Positions 33,590 to 46,194 of a stretch of 64,000 bases of DNA are shown here, piece after piece. Origin of the DNA: Bryoerythrophyllum caledonicum. Taxonomy: Eukaryota > Streptophyta > Bryopsida > Pottiales > Pottiaceae. A program made the position numbers and the translations under genes. Each line of letters begins with the position of its first letter. Within the stretch, counting starts at the first letter, position 1. The stretch covers positions 26,564,724-26,628,723 of the forward strand of contig OZ020520.1 of the NCBI GenBank assembly GCA_963971425.1, given 5' to 3'. The notes beneath the pieces are model-generated. The model was not told where the DNA came from, searched no databases, and was given only the letters and a program-made list of their open reading frames with translations.

Positions 33590-34194
33590 TACTCAAACAT
33601 CATCCAGGCTCGATCAGTACGCTTGGCAGGTAAGTAGTTATACCGTCTAATGACACCACAACGGAGCATGATCTCTTCCGAAATGGAACTCAATAATATT
33701 TCAGAATAAGCTCCCAATCCCCAACTCATGATACACCAACAAGAACGTAAATTGTAATGTGTAGGGAAACCTGTATCTCAAGAAAACGTTTCTAAATAAG
33801 GTGAGGCTTTTTAGGTCGCTAAGAGTCACATGGGTGACTAAAAATTATATGATTTGAGAAAATCATCAAAGATTAACTAACGCTTACTATTTTTGCATAA
33901 TTAAGGATGTTCATAGTTTTAAAACAACTCCAACAAAACTCACATACTTTCAACACAACAACTCAAAATCTCACACAAAAAGCAAAGAATGAAAAACAAC
34001 ACTTGCATGAATTAGTGTGGATGGATACGTGAACCCTCAGTGTGGCCATATGTTTTCATTGCATAACACTCAGTTGAGTTCATGAGTTAGCAAAATTTCT
34101 TACTATTTCCAAAATGGAAAATCCTTGACTAGTTCTCACCTAAACACTTCAAAACCTGTTCTATTCGAAAGACATGTTCACCAACCTATATTAT

Positions 34195-35100
34195 TTAACC
34201 CCTAACAGCCCAAGTGTATGTGGGGAGTACGTTTTGGATTTTGGGTAGGTTCCTAAAATTTAAAAAAAAAACTCTTACACTAGATTGTCCCTGATAAGAG
34301 CTCCATGGAGATATTTTTTAAATTTTTTTTGGATTCATGGTTTGAAAGTTGGTACCACTCAAAGGTAGAAATGGGGACTTTGGGCAGCTCCAAAATTTTG
34401 TTGAAGTCTCTATTGACATTGAGATTTTTCATACACTTAGAGAATATTACCTTCTTTGAAAATGTCAAAAAAAAATTTGTTGTAAAAGTAATGTTAAATT
34501 TTTTTTTAACTCAAACCAAACATTTTTGCACATTTCAGGCAAGCGAGGAAAGAACTTAATCTTCTCTACATAAAACCTGAAAATCTTCATATTTTTCACT
34601 TTTTATTTTCTCTACAACAATATGTGGTGTAAACCTTATTATTGACCGTTTAGATTATCATTCTAAAACATATTAAATTCTCAAAAAAATAAATAGTGAA
34701 TTTACAATTTTTGAACCTCCACTCCTTGCACACTTGTTTTGAATATGCTACCTCTAAAATTTGGTGTATATGGAACTAATATCATGCTGAACACAATGGT
34801 AAGTGATTTAGACCTTGTGTAGTGCAAAAATTTGATACCAAGTGAAGTCAAAAGTCTGCTGATCCACTCAACACATGGAAGAAAATAAACCATTTTCTTG
34901 ACTTCAAACACTATAATCTTTCAATCCGTGTGGTCAAAGTGTACGAAATTTTGTGAGTATGTTACTTCATGGAGATCCTACAGTCAAAAGCATACATACA
35001 AGGTTTTATTTCCTCCCTTAATCAACAATTTTGAAGTGTATTTGGTGTGAATTTTGAAGTGTATGTGGTGTGAAACTGTCACGGGCTTTCAGGGGATTAA
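34195..35100 (+). mobile_element. TTAA-flanked element, ~0.9 kb copy
   Basis: Left end TTAACCCCTAACAG and right end CTTTCAGGGGATTAA (diverged). The interior is shared with the 11.1 kb copy near its left end and, in reverse, with the 46.2 kb copy (GAACCTCCACTCCTTGCACA, TTTTGAATATGCTAC, ACCTTGTGTAGTGCAAAAAT). Non-coding. Confidence 0.6.
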
Positions 35101-35547
35101 TTACGTGTCCGCGAATATTCAACCACATCGAGATGTGAAGATATTATTCTCTATTTGAGTTGTGATGGAGGTTGGAGCCTAGGGCCAACCTTTCAGAAAT
35201 TCTGGGGCGCTCTTGCGAGCACCGCAGGGGGGTTGGAAATAGTTTTCAACCAGCAATTGACGCGTCTCGGTGTAACCTCACTAACTGCGTCATTGCCCCA
35301 AGCGCAAAGATAACTCAAGTGTATACCACTTCCCCTCTATATACCCCTCTCAACGACAACGTCCGCCTATGTTTATGGGATATATCGTCTCTGGTTCACC
35401 TTTCCCGGCTTCCTTTCCACTGATTGTGCAGACGCACTCTGTTCAAGCGCCAAACTTCGAGTAGTAGTTCTTTTTTTTGGCATTCCTTTTTTATGGTTTC
35501 GTCCCTTTTCACATTTTTTATTGTTAATTTTGATCATTGTGTAGCTC

Positions 35548-36383
35548 TTAACCCCTAAAGTCGAAATCGACCAGAATGTGGTCGATCTGACTCTGGTCAG
35601 GCTCTCAGTTACTAAATTTAGATCTTATTTTGAAGGTTGTAGAGTTTTCCCATACCTTTCCAATGACACCATTCATGCTTCAAAATTCCTCATACTTTAG
35701 GAGATATTCACGGTCAAAGTTTGAAAACACTGTTAGGGCATGCTGAAATCTGCCCAAAACTGCGGTATATGCTCATTTATTCTCAAAATCTGCCCAAAAT
35801 CAATTAGATCGCAGTAACTTCAAAAATTCACCAAAATTTGAGATTTTACTTTTTTTCGAATTTTGTTTTTCGTACATGTAAAAGAGGTAGTAAATCATGA
35901 TATCACCGTTTGGAATTTCAATCCAATAATTTTTTACATGCCTTTTAATTGTTGAAAATGGGCATTTGTATTTGTATTTCAGCATACCTCCATGTGAAAA
36001 ATTAAGCATTTCTTTAGGTTTTATAGGTCCTATGAGGGTAGAAAATTACATGGACATATTCCTTACTCACATAGGAACAAGAATTTGAAGAGCCTCATGT
36101 CAAATTTCTTTTCAAAAATGGTTTTTTTGGCCCCCAAAACATTAGTTTTCCATTCTACAACAAGGAAAAAATCTTTTTTTTCAACTTTGAACATTATGAT
36201 CTCACAAATGATGAGGAATTTGAATCTAAGATTTGTATGCATGTACATGTACAAGTTAGGTACTACATCTTACGGTTACATACTTCAAAAATTGTCAAAA
36301 ATTGAAAATTTACATCTTGCATCAAAAGAGGGTAGTTTTGAGGGTTTTGGGTTGTTTTGAGGCCACTCGACTTTAGGGGTTAA
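35548..36383 (+). mobile_element. TTAA-flanked element with 13-bp TIR (piggyBac-like), 836 bp
   Basis: TTAA at 35,548-35,551 and 36,380-36,383. Between them a perfect 13-bp terminal inverted repeat, CCCCTAAAGTCGA. The interior is unrelated to the 34.2 and 46.2 kb copies except at the ends, so it is a second subfamily. No transposase. TTAA duplications with ~13-bp CCC-starting ends are the piggyBac hallmark. Confidence 0.72.
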
Positions 36384-36515
36384 TTACATACGTGGTTCGA
36401 AGAGGAGAGAGGCCGGTGAGATTCATGGTACAAGTTTTAGTTGGTTTCAAATTTTTGCACTATACAAGGTCTATATGCATTACCATCATGTTAAGCATGA
36501 TATTTGTTGCTTGTA

Positions 36516-38824
36516 CAGTAGGGGGATAAAAAGTTTGGCGTTTATACATTCTAGGAGAAGAAAAAATCAAGTCTGCAATCTTTTTAAATGCACCAAAGGC
36601 ACAAAAAATTTCCTTTACCTACTAAATTTGGAACTTGGGTTCTTTTATAAGCTGATTACATGTTTGCAAAGTTTCGTGGCCAAATAATCTACCAAAATAG
36701 TTTTATAGCTAATTTACCAACTAGTACCCTTTTCAACATGAATTAGAAGGTACATTCTAAATGTTGAAGAGAATTAGACACCTCATGCTTCTAAAATCAA
36801 CGTCATGGACGCTTTGTTTAACATAGATATTACACAAAAGCATCATCCACTTGTCGATTTAAAGGTTTCCACTTGTCCTAAAAACATTTGATGTGTAAGT
36901 TTGAAAATAACAATAATCTGGTTATGTAAACAACATTACCTTTGCAGTTTAGACCACACAACTTGTTCAAGCTGACATGAATTGAATTGCAAATTTGAGA
37001 CAAGAGTGTAGTGGAGTTGGTGAAGATAATGAGGATTTGCAAGATCAAAATTGGTGGGTGAAGAAGGTTTGTTTGGCTTCTGTTAGTAAGTGACTTGTCG
37101 GTGACTAGTGATGTTGAACACTTTGTCCCCCTGAGCAATGAGAAGCCACTTAGTTGATTCGGGATTTGGCTTGGTGATTTGTTCTATTGCTTCAATAAGC
37201 TAGATTATTTGCTTACATGCAATCACTTTGATTGCATACAATCATGACAATTCCAGATGAAATTCGTGCCCGCATAGTGGGAATGAGTGAGGAGGGAATG
37301 AGTTGTGCTAGTATTGCAAGAATTGTAGGAGAGTTGAATAGGACAGTGCAAAGAATCATCAAGCAATTTAGAGAGCATGAAACTTACCAGGCAAATTCAA
37401 GGAGTGGAAGACCTAAGAAACTTAGTGAGAGGGATGTTTGTCAAATTTTATTATTCTCCAAAACTCATCGTTGATCATCACTTCAAGATATCACCAATGC
37501 TTTCCCTGTGGATGTGAGTACCAGGGCCGTTTGCCGTGTTTTGCATGACCACAACATTTTTAGTAGAATTGCGGTGAAGAAGCCTTTCTTGACATCTCTT
37601 CCTATGTCACGACGGCTACATTTTGCAAGATAATATTGTGGATGGAGTGCCAAAGAGTGGGAGCGTGTTTGTTGGACAAATGAATTTACTTTTGAAATTG
37701 GTAAAGTTTCAAGGCAAATTCATGTTTGGAAAGCAGCATATGAGCGATATTCATCAAGATGTGTAATTCCGACTTTCAAAAGTGGGAGGACATCTCTCAT
37801 GATTCAGGGAGGGTTTAGAGGAGAAAAAAATCAGAGCTTGTGTTTATGCCAAAGGATTGTCGCAAAGCTATTGATTTTGTGGAGTTGGTCTATGATGGGC
37901 ATTTGCTTCAATTTATGGGCCAAGTCTCACGTGCTATACTTATGGAAGATGGAGCTCCAGTTCATCCAAGGAAAGCCCTTGAAGAATGGAAAAAATTATG
38001 CCTTATAAAGAAGCTTAAATGGCCTGCAAATAGTCCTGATCACAATCCACTAGAGTATGTCTGGAAGCTTTTAAAAAATGCAGTTCAACATGGCCAATCA
38101 AGTCCCAAGTCCTTAGATGAGTAGAAGGCAACTTTTCAAAGAGATTGGACATTAGTTGGTAGTAGTCAACTTCTTACTTTATGTCATTCAATGCCAGCTA
38201 GATTACAATATGTGATTGAGGCTAGAGGAGGGCATATGCGTTGATAAATTTGCAATAAATCCTATTTAACCTATTTTTAGGTTACAAAAATTTGTAATTA
38301 TATAATTAACTTATAGATGAACATGTACTCCTATTTATAGGAATATTAAACAATTTATGTGCCTTTGAAAGACTTTCAAATGTCAAGCATTATTTTTGCA
38401 ATTGACAACATTTTATTGTTTTCTAAATTGTCATTTAGGCAATTATTGATGCTTCATGATGTCAACCAAGACAAAGATAGTATGAGAATGTAAATAAAGT
38501 TTACTAATTGGTCTTTAACTTCTTTATTCTCCTCATTGTATCGAGTTTGCGCTAATATTAATGACAAAAGGTACTGAAATGGGTACTAGTTGGTAAATTA
38601 GCTATAAAACCATTTTGGTAGATTATTTGGCCACAAAACTTTGCAGACATGTAATTAGCTTGTAAAAGAACTTAAGTTCCAAATTTGGTACGTAGGGGAC
38701 AATTTTTGTGCCTTTGATGCATTTTAAAAGATTGCAGACTTGATTTTTTCTTCTGCTAGAATGCATAAATGCCAATCATTTTGTCCCCTAATGTAGAAAC
38801 GCCAAATTTTTTATCCCCCTACTG
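36516..38824 (+). mobile_element. Tc1/mariner element, full length with TA duplications, decayed
   Basis: Exact ends: CAGTAGGGGGAT at 36,516 and its inverse ATCCCCCTACTG ending at 38,824, each bordered by TA (36,514-36,515; 38,825-38,826). Long terminal inverted repeats: left arm ~220 bp (36,516-36,735), right arm ~248 bp (38,577-38,824); the left arm lacks ~30 bp present in the right. It carries one transposase gene. It is inserted in a repeat whose unoccupied relative is at ~46.5 kb. Confidence 0.9.
37232..38243 (+). pseudogene. Tc1-type transposase (DD34E), disrupted
   Basis: N-terminal helix-turn-helix (MTIPDEIRARIVGMSEEGMS, then CASIARIVGELNRTVQRIIK) with GRPKKL. The catalytic core has WTNEFTFE where WTDE is usual (first Asp replaced by Asn), MEDGAPVH (second Asp), and PANSPDHNPLEYVW (final Glu); the last two acidic residues are separated by 34 residues, the Tc1 spacing. 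In-frame stop at ~37,472 and frame changes further on: not functional. Confidence 0.88.
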
Positions 38825-39351
38825 TACTATACACCAAGTTTTAGAGGTAGAGAAGGGATGTAGCATATTCAAACAATTGTGCTAAAAGGGATGGAGGTTC
38901 AAAAATTGCCAATTCATGTTATATCTATTTGTGAGTTTGATATGTTTTAGAATGATGACAGAAATGGTCTGTAAAAAGGTCTACACTACACCTCTTTTTA
39001 AAATACCTCAAACTGTACTTACACAAAGTTTGTCAAAAACAAAATCCTTCTGTGGAGTGAAACTTTCATTCCAAGGCGAGTCATAGCATTTCCACCTTTC
39101 TTAGACAAGGTGCACCTAAAAATTTAAAAAAATTGTATAAATAAAAGATCTTCAAATTTTACTCGATTTTTTTGCTTCAAGAAGAAACATGAAACTTTGT
39201 TTGGACAACTTGGATTTTCAATTTACACAACAACTAGTTAGTTAGAAATTAAAATGTGGTTTGGTGATTTTGAACCTTTCTTCATTGCTTAAGTTTTTTT
39301 AATATGCTACACTTTTCCAATAACTCTAAATATTGGTGTATATGAAACTAA

Positions 39352-39833
39352 GGGGCAGTTTATATCATGGACCACAAGGATTGACCAAGAGAAATTATTT
39401 ATTTCATGGTCACGGCCTTTGGTCTAGAGCCATGCCATGGAAAATCAAAATCATTTTTAAGTGTCTTGGTCACTTCTCAAAGTGTAAAGTGGATGTGGAC
39501 CGAGACAAGTATGGGCTGATTTTTTTAATGTACATGGAACAAATCCGGGAAAAATAAAACAAATTTCAGCCAATCATTGATTTTCAGCCCAACGGCCCCC
39601 TTGATTTTTGTCGAGTCGAACTCTTTGCCTCAACGTGAAGGAAAATCCGTTGGACCAAGAAACATTATCCACTTGGTAGAAAATAGCATACTTAGGTAAA
39701 CTCGAACTCCGCGGTGAATTTCCTTTTTTCAAGGTAGTGTAAAGCAAACTCGGACTGGGGCGGCTTCCTCAAGCCAATCACAAAAATTAGAGGGTTGTGG
39801 TCAATCTCTGTGGTCCATAGTGTACACCACCCC
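39352..39833. mobile_element. Tourist-like MITE (PIF/Harbinger type), 482 bp
   Basis: Ends GGGGCAGTTTATATCATGGA and (reversed) GGGGTGGTGTACACTATGGA, continuing as matched CCACA.GGATTGACCA-like sequence, form a ~38-bp imperfect terminal inverted repeat. Flanked by TAA on both sides (39,349-39,351; 39,834-39,836), the 3-bp duplication of PIF/Harbinger. It interrupts a repeat related to the 34.7 kb sequence. Confidence 0.78.
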
Positions 39834-40249
39834 TAACATCACACACATTGTAATGGTATAACATCTAGAACTTTTTTTATATTGCAATACATTGGTGCCA
39901 AGTGAGCTCAAAGTCTACTTACCATTCAAACACATGGAAGATGAAAAATTGATTTCTTCACTTTAAACTCTACAATTATCTTTCAAATCGTGCGGTCAAA
40001 TATATTGAAAATTCAAGAGTATGTTTTTAGTAGCGTAGATTACAATCTTACGATTGGAGATGGAATTATGATTTTATTTTCTTTTTACTATTTGCACTAA
40101 AATGAACAAATCTGAAGTTTTTTTGGTGAGGAATGGTTGAGAAATTTTAGGGATTTGTTTTGTGTTCGGTCAAAAGAGGAGAAGACAACGAGTGAGATTC
40201 ATCATAAAAGTTTTAGCATTTTTATTTTTTTTGGCACAGAAACAAAACA

Positions 40250-40760
40250 GAGTTTGAATTGCAAGAAAAAGGAACCAAAGAAGCAGGTACAATGCATCAA
40301 AGCCGGGAGCGCATAGACAAGCAAGGCCCTTATGAAATTCTCTATCCCACGCTACATGATCTCCTTACCTCTTGTACAAAGCCTCGCGGTGATCCCAATT
40401 TGGATCGAAACGGGCTTCAACTTTGAGCATGTTCAATACCAAATTGGCCTTCGAAATCCTGCCTGACACGGTACTACCAGAATCAGTTAACCCTTGCCAA
40501 ATGACATTTTCAATCTTGTACAAACTACACCAGTGTTCATTGAACACCCGGTTGTTGCGCGCAATCCATAAAGTCCATAGGGTCATAATGTGCAGCAATA
40601 GCCAAATTCAATTCAGCTTCATAAACTTCGTCGGTGGCCGAAAGGCAAACAAAGTTTGAATGAGCAAAGGAAGCCTCTACTGGCGGTTAGGGAAGTTGCT
40701 CAAGTCTTCAGGATCTTGACAATATATGTCCCAGGGGAGCATGCCTGTGGGCAAGTCCAA
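40250..40760 (-). mobile_element. L1-type LINE remnant (C-terminal region)
   Basis: Minus-strand frame 40,365-40,598 reads HIMTLWTLWIARNNRVFNEH, the WxxWxxRNxxxF motif that follows the zf-RVT region of plant L1-like LINE proteins. Upstream (higher coordinates) further degraded matches occur with stops. Short and dead. Confidence 0.6.
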
Positions 40761-43680
40761 AATCAATGTACTGTACAGTGTTCTCTTTTTTGCCACGGTT
40801 GCTTGAGACAAAAAAAAATCATGGTTCGCGATGGTACTTAGGGCCACAATTGTCTATGAGCTTGAGGCGCGACACACTATTGAGACCATTGGTCCTCGAC
40901 TACATGGACTTGACATACATGCATCCATCTTCTTCACCCACATCAAGAGAAACGAAGTTCAAAGGTCTTGCAAGTTTGTGGATTGCAAGCTTGCAATCAC
41001 TCAGTAATCGACGTCAATTGTGCCTCCATGTCAAGAAGGATTCCCACTACAACCTCCCACCACTCATAAAGGTAAGCTCTGTCCAAATAAAGCCATTTAT
41101 ATTCTAAAATTAAAACCCTCAAAATATTCAACACCTCCAAACATCTTACAACTTTCAAAAAACAAAAGCTTTTGTTGGAAATTGATTGGATTTTCTACAA
41201 ATCCAATACATGCAAACCTTGATACTATCACCCTTGATAATAGTATATCTTGATATTATCATCCAAATCCTTGAAACCAATTTCCCTAGTTCAAAACTCA
41301 CTTCCTAATATCCCTATCACCCTTGATAATATCACTTTTTTCACAAAAATTATCGTGTAGTGTGACAATAACAAGAGGTGGACGGATGAAAAAGCATAGC
41401 AAGATGGAAAAACTAAAATTTTCCAAGAAACCATAATTCCTATTTTCTTGATTTCAATGAAACATTATGTTGAGAAATTTTGTTATTCAAGCTTTTACAT
41501 TTAATTTTGTATGAAGCTTTTTGTTTCTACCTTTTTTTTCACTTCTACCTTTATTCATTTTTATATTTGTATTTACATTCAATTTTTTTTCTCTATGGAC
41601 CTTGATAATATCACATCTCTCCTTATAATAAAGGAAGAAGGGATATATTTGGTGGTGGAACCTAGGGATACCCATGTTATACCCCCTTCTCGGATGATGA
41701 CACGTCACAATATCCCTAAAGTGAACGATGGGTGTTTAAAGGTACCTTGGGTATTTTAAGTAATTGACAAGTAACAAAAGTATATGACCAGGACTCTCTT
41801 TGACTCATTGGAAAAGCGGAAAGTAAATTAGTCTCTCTATATAATAAAAGCCCTAAAGGATACTAGGAATTCCCAGGTGATACCTATTGTAGGAGGCGGC
41901 AATACGTAGCAGGGACTCGAGATACCCGCAAGGCTCCCTGCTTCCCTCGGGATATCTAAGGGAGCGGGGCCTAGTTATACATAAATTCTTTAGATGTGAT
42001 ATTATCAAATATATCACATCTTATTTATACCACACTTTTTAGTGAAACTGATGGTGTGATAGTATCAAGGTTAGACTATATTCAAAACAGAGCATGCAAG
42101 ATTAGTAATAAAACTTTTAGAACTCCAAAAATCCAAAATCAAGAAATGGATAGATTCAAGGCTTGTTTTTTTTTATTCATAGTTTTCGCCAGAGTGGCGA
42201 CACAAGTTTTCTGGGCATGGCAACTTTGGCGACACAAAATTACTTTTAAAACCACTAAAAAACAAATTTTCTTCATAAATATCTATTTTGGAGAATTCTT
42301 CTTTGAAAAACATAGATTTGTACAGTACATCTTTTCGGCGACGGAATAGAGTCCCCCCTCTTCATTAGTGGCAGTATGGCGATACGATAATGGTCATCAA
42401 TAAGAATTTGGCGACATAAAATCACAAATTTCCCACTTTTTTAGGGAATATTCTTTTTAAAGGAAAAAAAATGCCAATTTGGCCTCAGATCGCAAAAAAA
42501 AATCCTGGGTAGATTGGTCACCAACCCAATACAAAAAATTGGGACGAAAGGGAATGCATAATTTGAGAGATCATTACTATTGACCCAACAATATAGCTAA
42601 ATTTTGAATATCTAAAAATGGACCACTAGTTAATCCTTTGAAGACGAGGTCGAATATGGTTGGTGATAGAATCTACAAAGGTCATAGATGTTTTTGAAAA
42701 ATCTATGACACTCATAGATTTTGTTAGTGACTATAATTAATCATTGTTCTTAAAGAGTTAAGCTGTTGGTGATTTGAAACATTAATTAAATCATGAGAAA
42801 TCCTAAGATAACTTTAAGAAAGAATAAATAACAGGTTTCCAAAGTAAATAACAGGTTATTAAATAAATAACGTGTATTCACAAGGCTATCATGTCGTGGG
42901 GGTATCACATCATGAATATCTACAGGGATATTATACACAAGGGATATCTTACACAAGGAAATGGATATCAAGAAGACTCACAATTGACGGATGTTGCGGC
43001 TATCACCAGGAAAGAGTTCAATGGATTTGGATGAACAAGTACATAACAGGTGCAATGGATTTTGCATTTACAAACGTTTAATTTTTTGGGGACCCTGTTG
43101 CAGACAACAAAGATTCTACTTGTACGAACATAAGAACATAAAGTAGGGGTTGACATGCCGATTCCCCTTTCACTTGCTGGAAATTGTTGACCCTTCAAAA
43201 TTGTATTACCCTCTAAAGAACCACGGCCAATTTCGCTCAAAACTAGTCTAAAACTGCCACAATTAAATAGAGGCACAATTAAAAAGAATTGGAATTGCTC
43301 GGAGTCTCTAATCTTGTACTCAGAATAGCATAAAATTCTTTTTATAGGTCTTATGTGATAAAAATTTATATTCCTACAAAGCTACTACTATGCCGCATTT
43401 ACATAGTTGTTTATAAAAAATTGTTTACATAATTTTTTTTTCCCTTGTGCTCGGATAGGGCCAATGTACTTTGACTGAAGATAATGGCATATTTTTCCAC
43501 CATACATTGCATAAACTCAAAGGATCTATGTACTACCTCGTGTTAGGTCATTGCATGCCAAAAATCACAAGTAATGGAATTGTTTACGATAAGAAAAACG
43601 GACCTGCAACAAATAGGGGTACAAAAAGTGGCCCTTTACATAGGAAAACAATTTTATTTTTTTAAATAGAGAAATAACTA
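40761..43680. other. Gene-free AT-rich desert
   Basis: No gene. Contains recurring short phrases such as CCTTGATAATATCAC (41.2-42.1 kb) and TGGCGACA (42.2-42.4 kb). Short ORFs are low-complexity. Confidence 0.4.
41832..41974 (+). mobile_element. Possible 143-bp Helitron-like mini-element
   Basis: Starts TCTCTCTATATAATAAAAGC, similar to Helitron 5' ends, and ends with an ~11-bp stem (GCTTCCCT/AGGGAGC with flanking C/G pairs) followed by GGGGCCTAG. The flanking bases do not show the expected A/T junction, so this is tentative. Confidence 0.3.
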
Positions 43681-44850
43681 TTGGATCTGAAATCTAAATG
43701 GTGAATGGAATTATTATGATCTATTCTAGCGATAGAAAAAATATTTTTCAGAATAGGTAAAATCCTAAAATTCTATGGGTTTTAAGTGAAAACAATGAAG
43801 GTTGCCAAGAACTTTCCATCACTACTATCTACCTCACAAAAATGCAATTTTCAACTCTACTATTACACTATTCATCTATGTAGTAACCTGCCTATCTGCC
43901 AAAAGAAACATGCCTTTTATGTTTAAAGCACCATAAGTTTTTCCTATAAGTCTCCAAAAAAAATCCTCACAAAGATACCCCCTATTCCTATTCTCACTAA
44001 AAATTTCAAGAAGTTATCTTCAAAAATGGATTTTTAGAAACCTATTCAAAATAAATTTGTACCCAATAGGTACAAATGGTCCTTTAGGGGTTAAACCATG
44101 TAGACGGATGGTACGGGAAGTGGGGTGTGGACAAAACCTAACCCCTATTTTTATGTTGGAGGGGGGCCCTAATTAGACTAAGGTGGGCCTTCAGAAAGTA
44201 ATTTGGGGATGTAGGCTCCAATTTTGGCAATTTTTTTGAAAGAAAGATATTAGACCCTCAAAATAAAATGAGCCAGAAAAAGAGGCCTATCCCTGGCTCA
44301 CCCTCTGTGACATTTGTCTACATGAAATAAAGAGGTCCAAGTTGTTCTCCTATTTTGTCACCCCTACTGACTTAGTAATAGTACATTAGTGAGCATGTAG
44401 ATTTTATAGCTAGCCAGGTATAGGACAAAAAAGGTTAACCTCTAAAGGACAATTTGTCCTTGCGGGGGACAAATTGATTTTGGGCACGTTCCTAAAAATC
44501 CATTTTTGAAGATAACTTCTTGAAATCTTTTGTAGAAATTGGAAAATGGGTTATCTTTGTGGGAATTTTTTTTGGACTTACAGGGAAATACTTATGGTGC
44601 TTCAGACATAAAAAGCTCGTCTTTTTTGGCAGCTAGGCAAAATACTATAGAGATGAATAGTGTTGCTGTAAAGTTAACAATTGCACTTTTTTGAGGCGGG
44701 TAGTAGTGAAGGAAAGTTCTTGGCAACCTTCATTGTTTTAACTTTAAGAAAGCAAAGGAATTTAGGATTTTACTTTTTTTGAATTTTGTTTGAATTTTTT
44801 CTATCCTAAACCACCAACTTTCATGTCCTTCCTAGATTTTAGGGAGCAAA
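43680..44850. repeat. Head-to-head inverted pair of TTAA-element copies
   Basis: About 410-bp arms: the left copy is reversed and ends CCTTTAGGGGTTAA at 44,094; the right copy starts TTAACCTCTAAAGG at 44,435. The arms share CCATTTTTGAAGATAACTTC and CCTTCATTGTTTT-type phrases. The 340-bp spacer shows no gene. Confidence 0.65.
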
Positions 44851-45047
44851 TTTTGGGAGCCATGACATCACTTCTATATTTCTCATTGAATTTATAAATG
44901 ATGTAATAACACCCTATATTTCAGCCCTAAAATCTAAGAACGACAGAGAAGTGGGTGCTTTTCGGTGAGTGGTTGGTTTTGGATTATTTCACCCTAGCTC
45001 AAACGTGAAGAAGAAAAAAAGAAGCCCTAGCGTGAATAAAATATATG

Positions 45048-45277
45048 TTAACCCTTTAACACTTGGGAAACACATTTATAGGCACATATTCTACTTTGTA
45101 GTATACAAAAATGTATTAAATTTTACTAAGGCTTACACATTTGAGTTGAAGATTCTTCAACTAACATCTTTCATTTGGAGGTCATTTCAATATCTAAACC
45201 TTATCATGTTCAAATACAACACCATACAAGTAGAGTATTGTGGCCACTAGTGGCACTTTCTTTCATTTAAGGGTTAA
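45048..45277. mobile_element. Short TTAA-flanked element, 230 bp
   Basis: TTAACCCTT at the left and AAGGGTTAA at the right; compatible with the TTAA family but with a different short terminal repeat. Confidence 0.45.
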
Positions 45278-45611
45278 AGTCAACTAGTCTCATTCCACAT
45301 TTCACCCTACAACATTAATTCTAACATATGTACCAATTGCAGTTTTTATTTTTAAATTTAAATTTAAAATCTATAAATGTATTAAAAATATATAAAAATA
45401 TTTCATTTGGAAAATAGTAGCGTTAAATGTTACTTAGTTTCCATGTAATTTTTACATTTATTCCTGATTTGGATAAAAATTATAGTAATTGCAAGGTCTT
45501 TTTTCCTTTGGTTCTCTCGTGTAACTTGTCTTACCGCTAAGAGTCTAGCATGTAGATTTTGTATTCAAATACACCAATTTTGAAATTTAGTTTGAAGCAC
45601 AATAAAGGGAT

Positions 45612-45748
45612 TATAAATGCTAACAAACTTTTACTTTGGATGAATTTTTTACCAACTATGTCTACAATAATCCCCTCCTTTAAATAGTAGAGATAGTGGT
45701 GCTCTTAGTAAAAATCTTCATCAAAAGCAAAAACTTAAAGCATCTTAA
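45612..45748. repeat. Foldback element, copy 1
   Basis: Inverted arms CTTTTACTTTGGATGAATTT / AATCTTCATCAAAAGCAAAAA around a loop with CCAACTATGTCTACAATAAT. Related to the palindrome at 48,973. Confidence 0.6.
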
Positions 45749-46194
45749 ATCAATTAGTGTGGTAACACTAAATTTCAAAATCAGTGTAGTGACAAAAGTA
45801 TCGGTTGATATCAACATAAACAAATCTATAGTTTTTCATGGCTTTGAGCCCCATTTGAGTTGAATTTTGCCTCGTGAAAACTGACTAGAAAAACACCACC
45901 TACCCGGAGCCTAACCCTTTGTAATGACCTGCCTGCATACTCCAACAACTAATTTTAACTTGAGTGCAGGGGCACAATTAGCAGGGGAACCAAAAGTAAA
46001 CCTTTACCAACCCTAAGAAAAACTCCCCCGGTCCTTCCCTTTGTCGTGTCCTGCCATCAAAATCCAAGCCGACATGCATCTATTCCTATAGACACCTGAA
46101 ACATCTTGGTCTCTCCTTACTAAAGTATGCAAAAAAATTGGTGATAACTACACTAAAACTGGTATTTAGTGTTAACCACACGGATTAACCCCTA

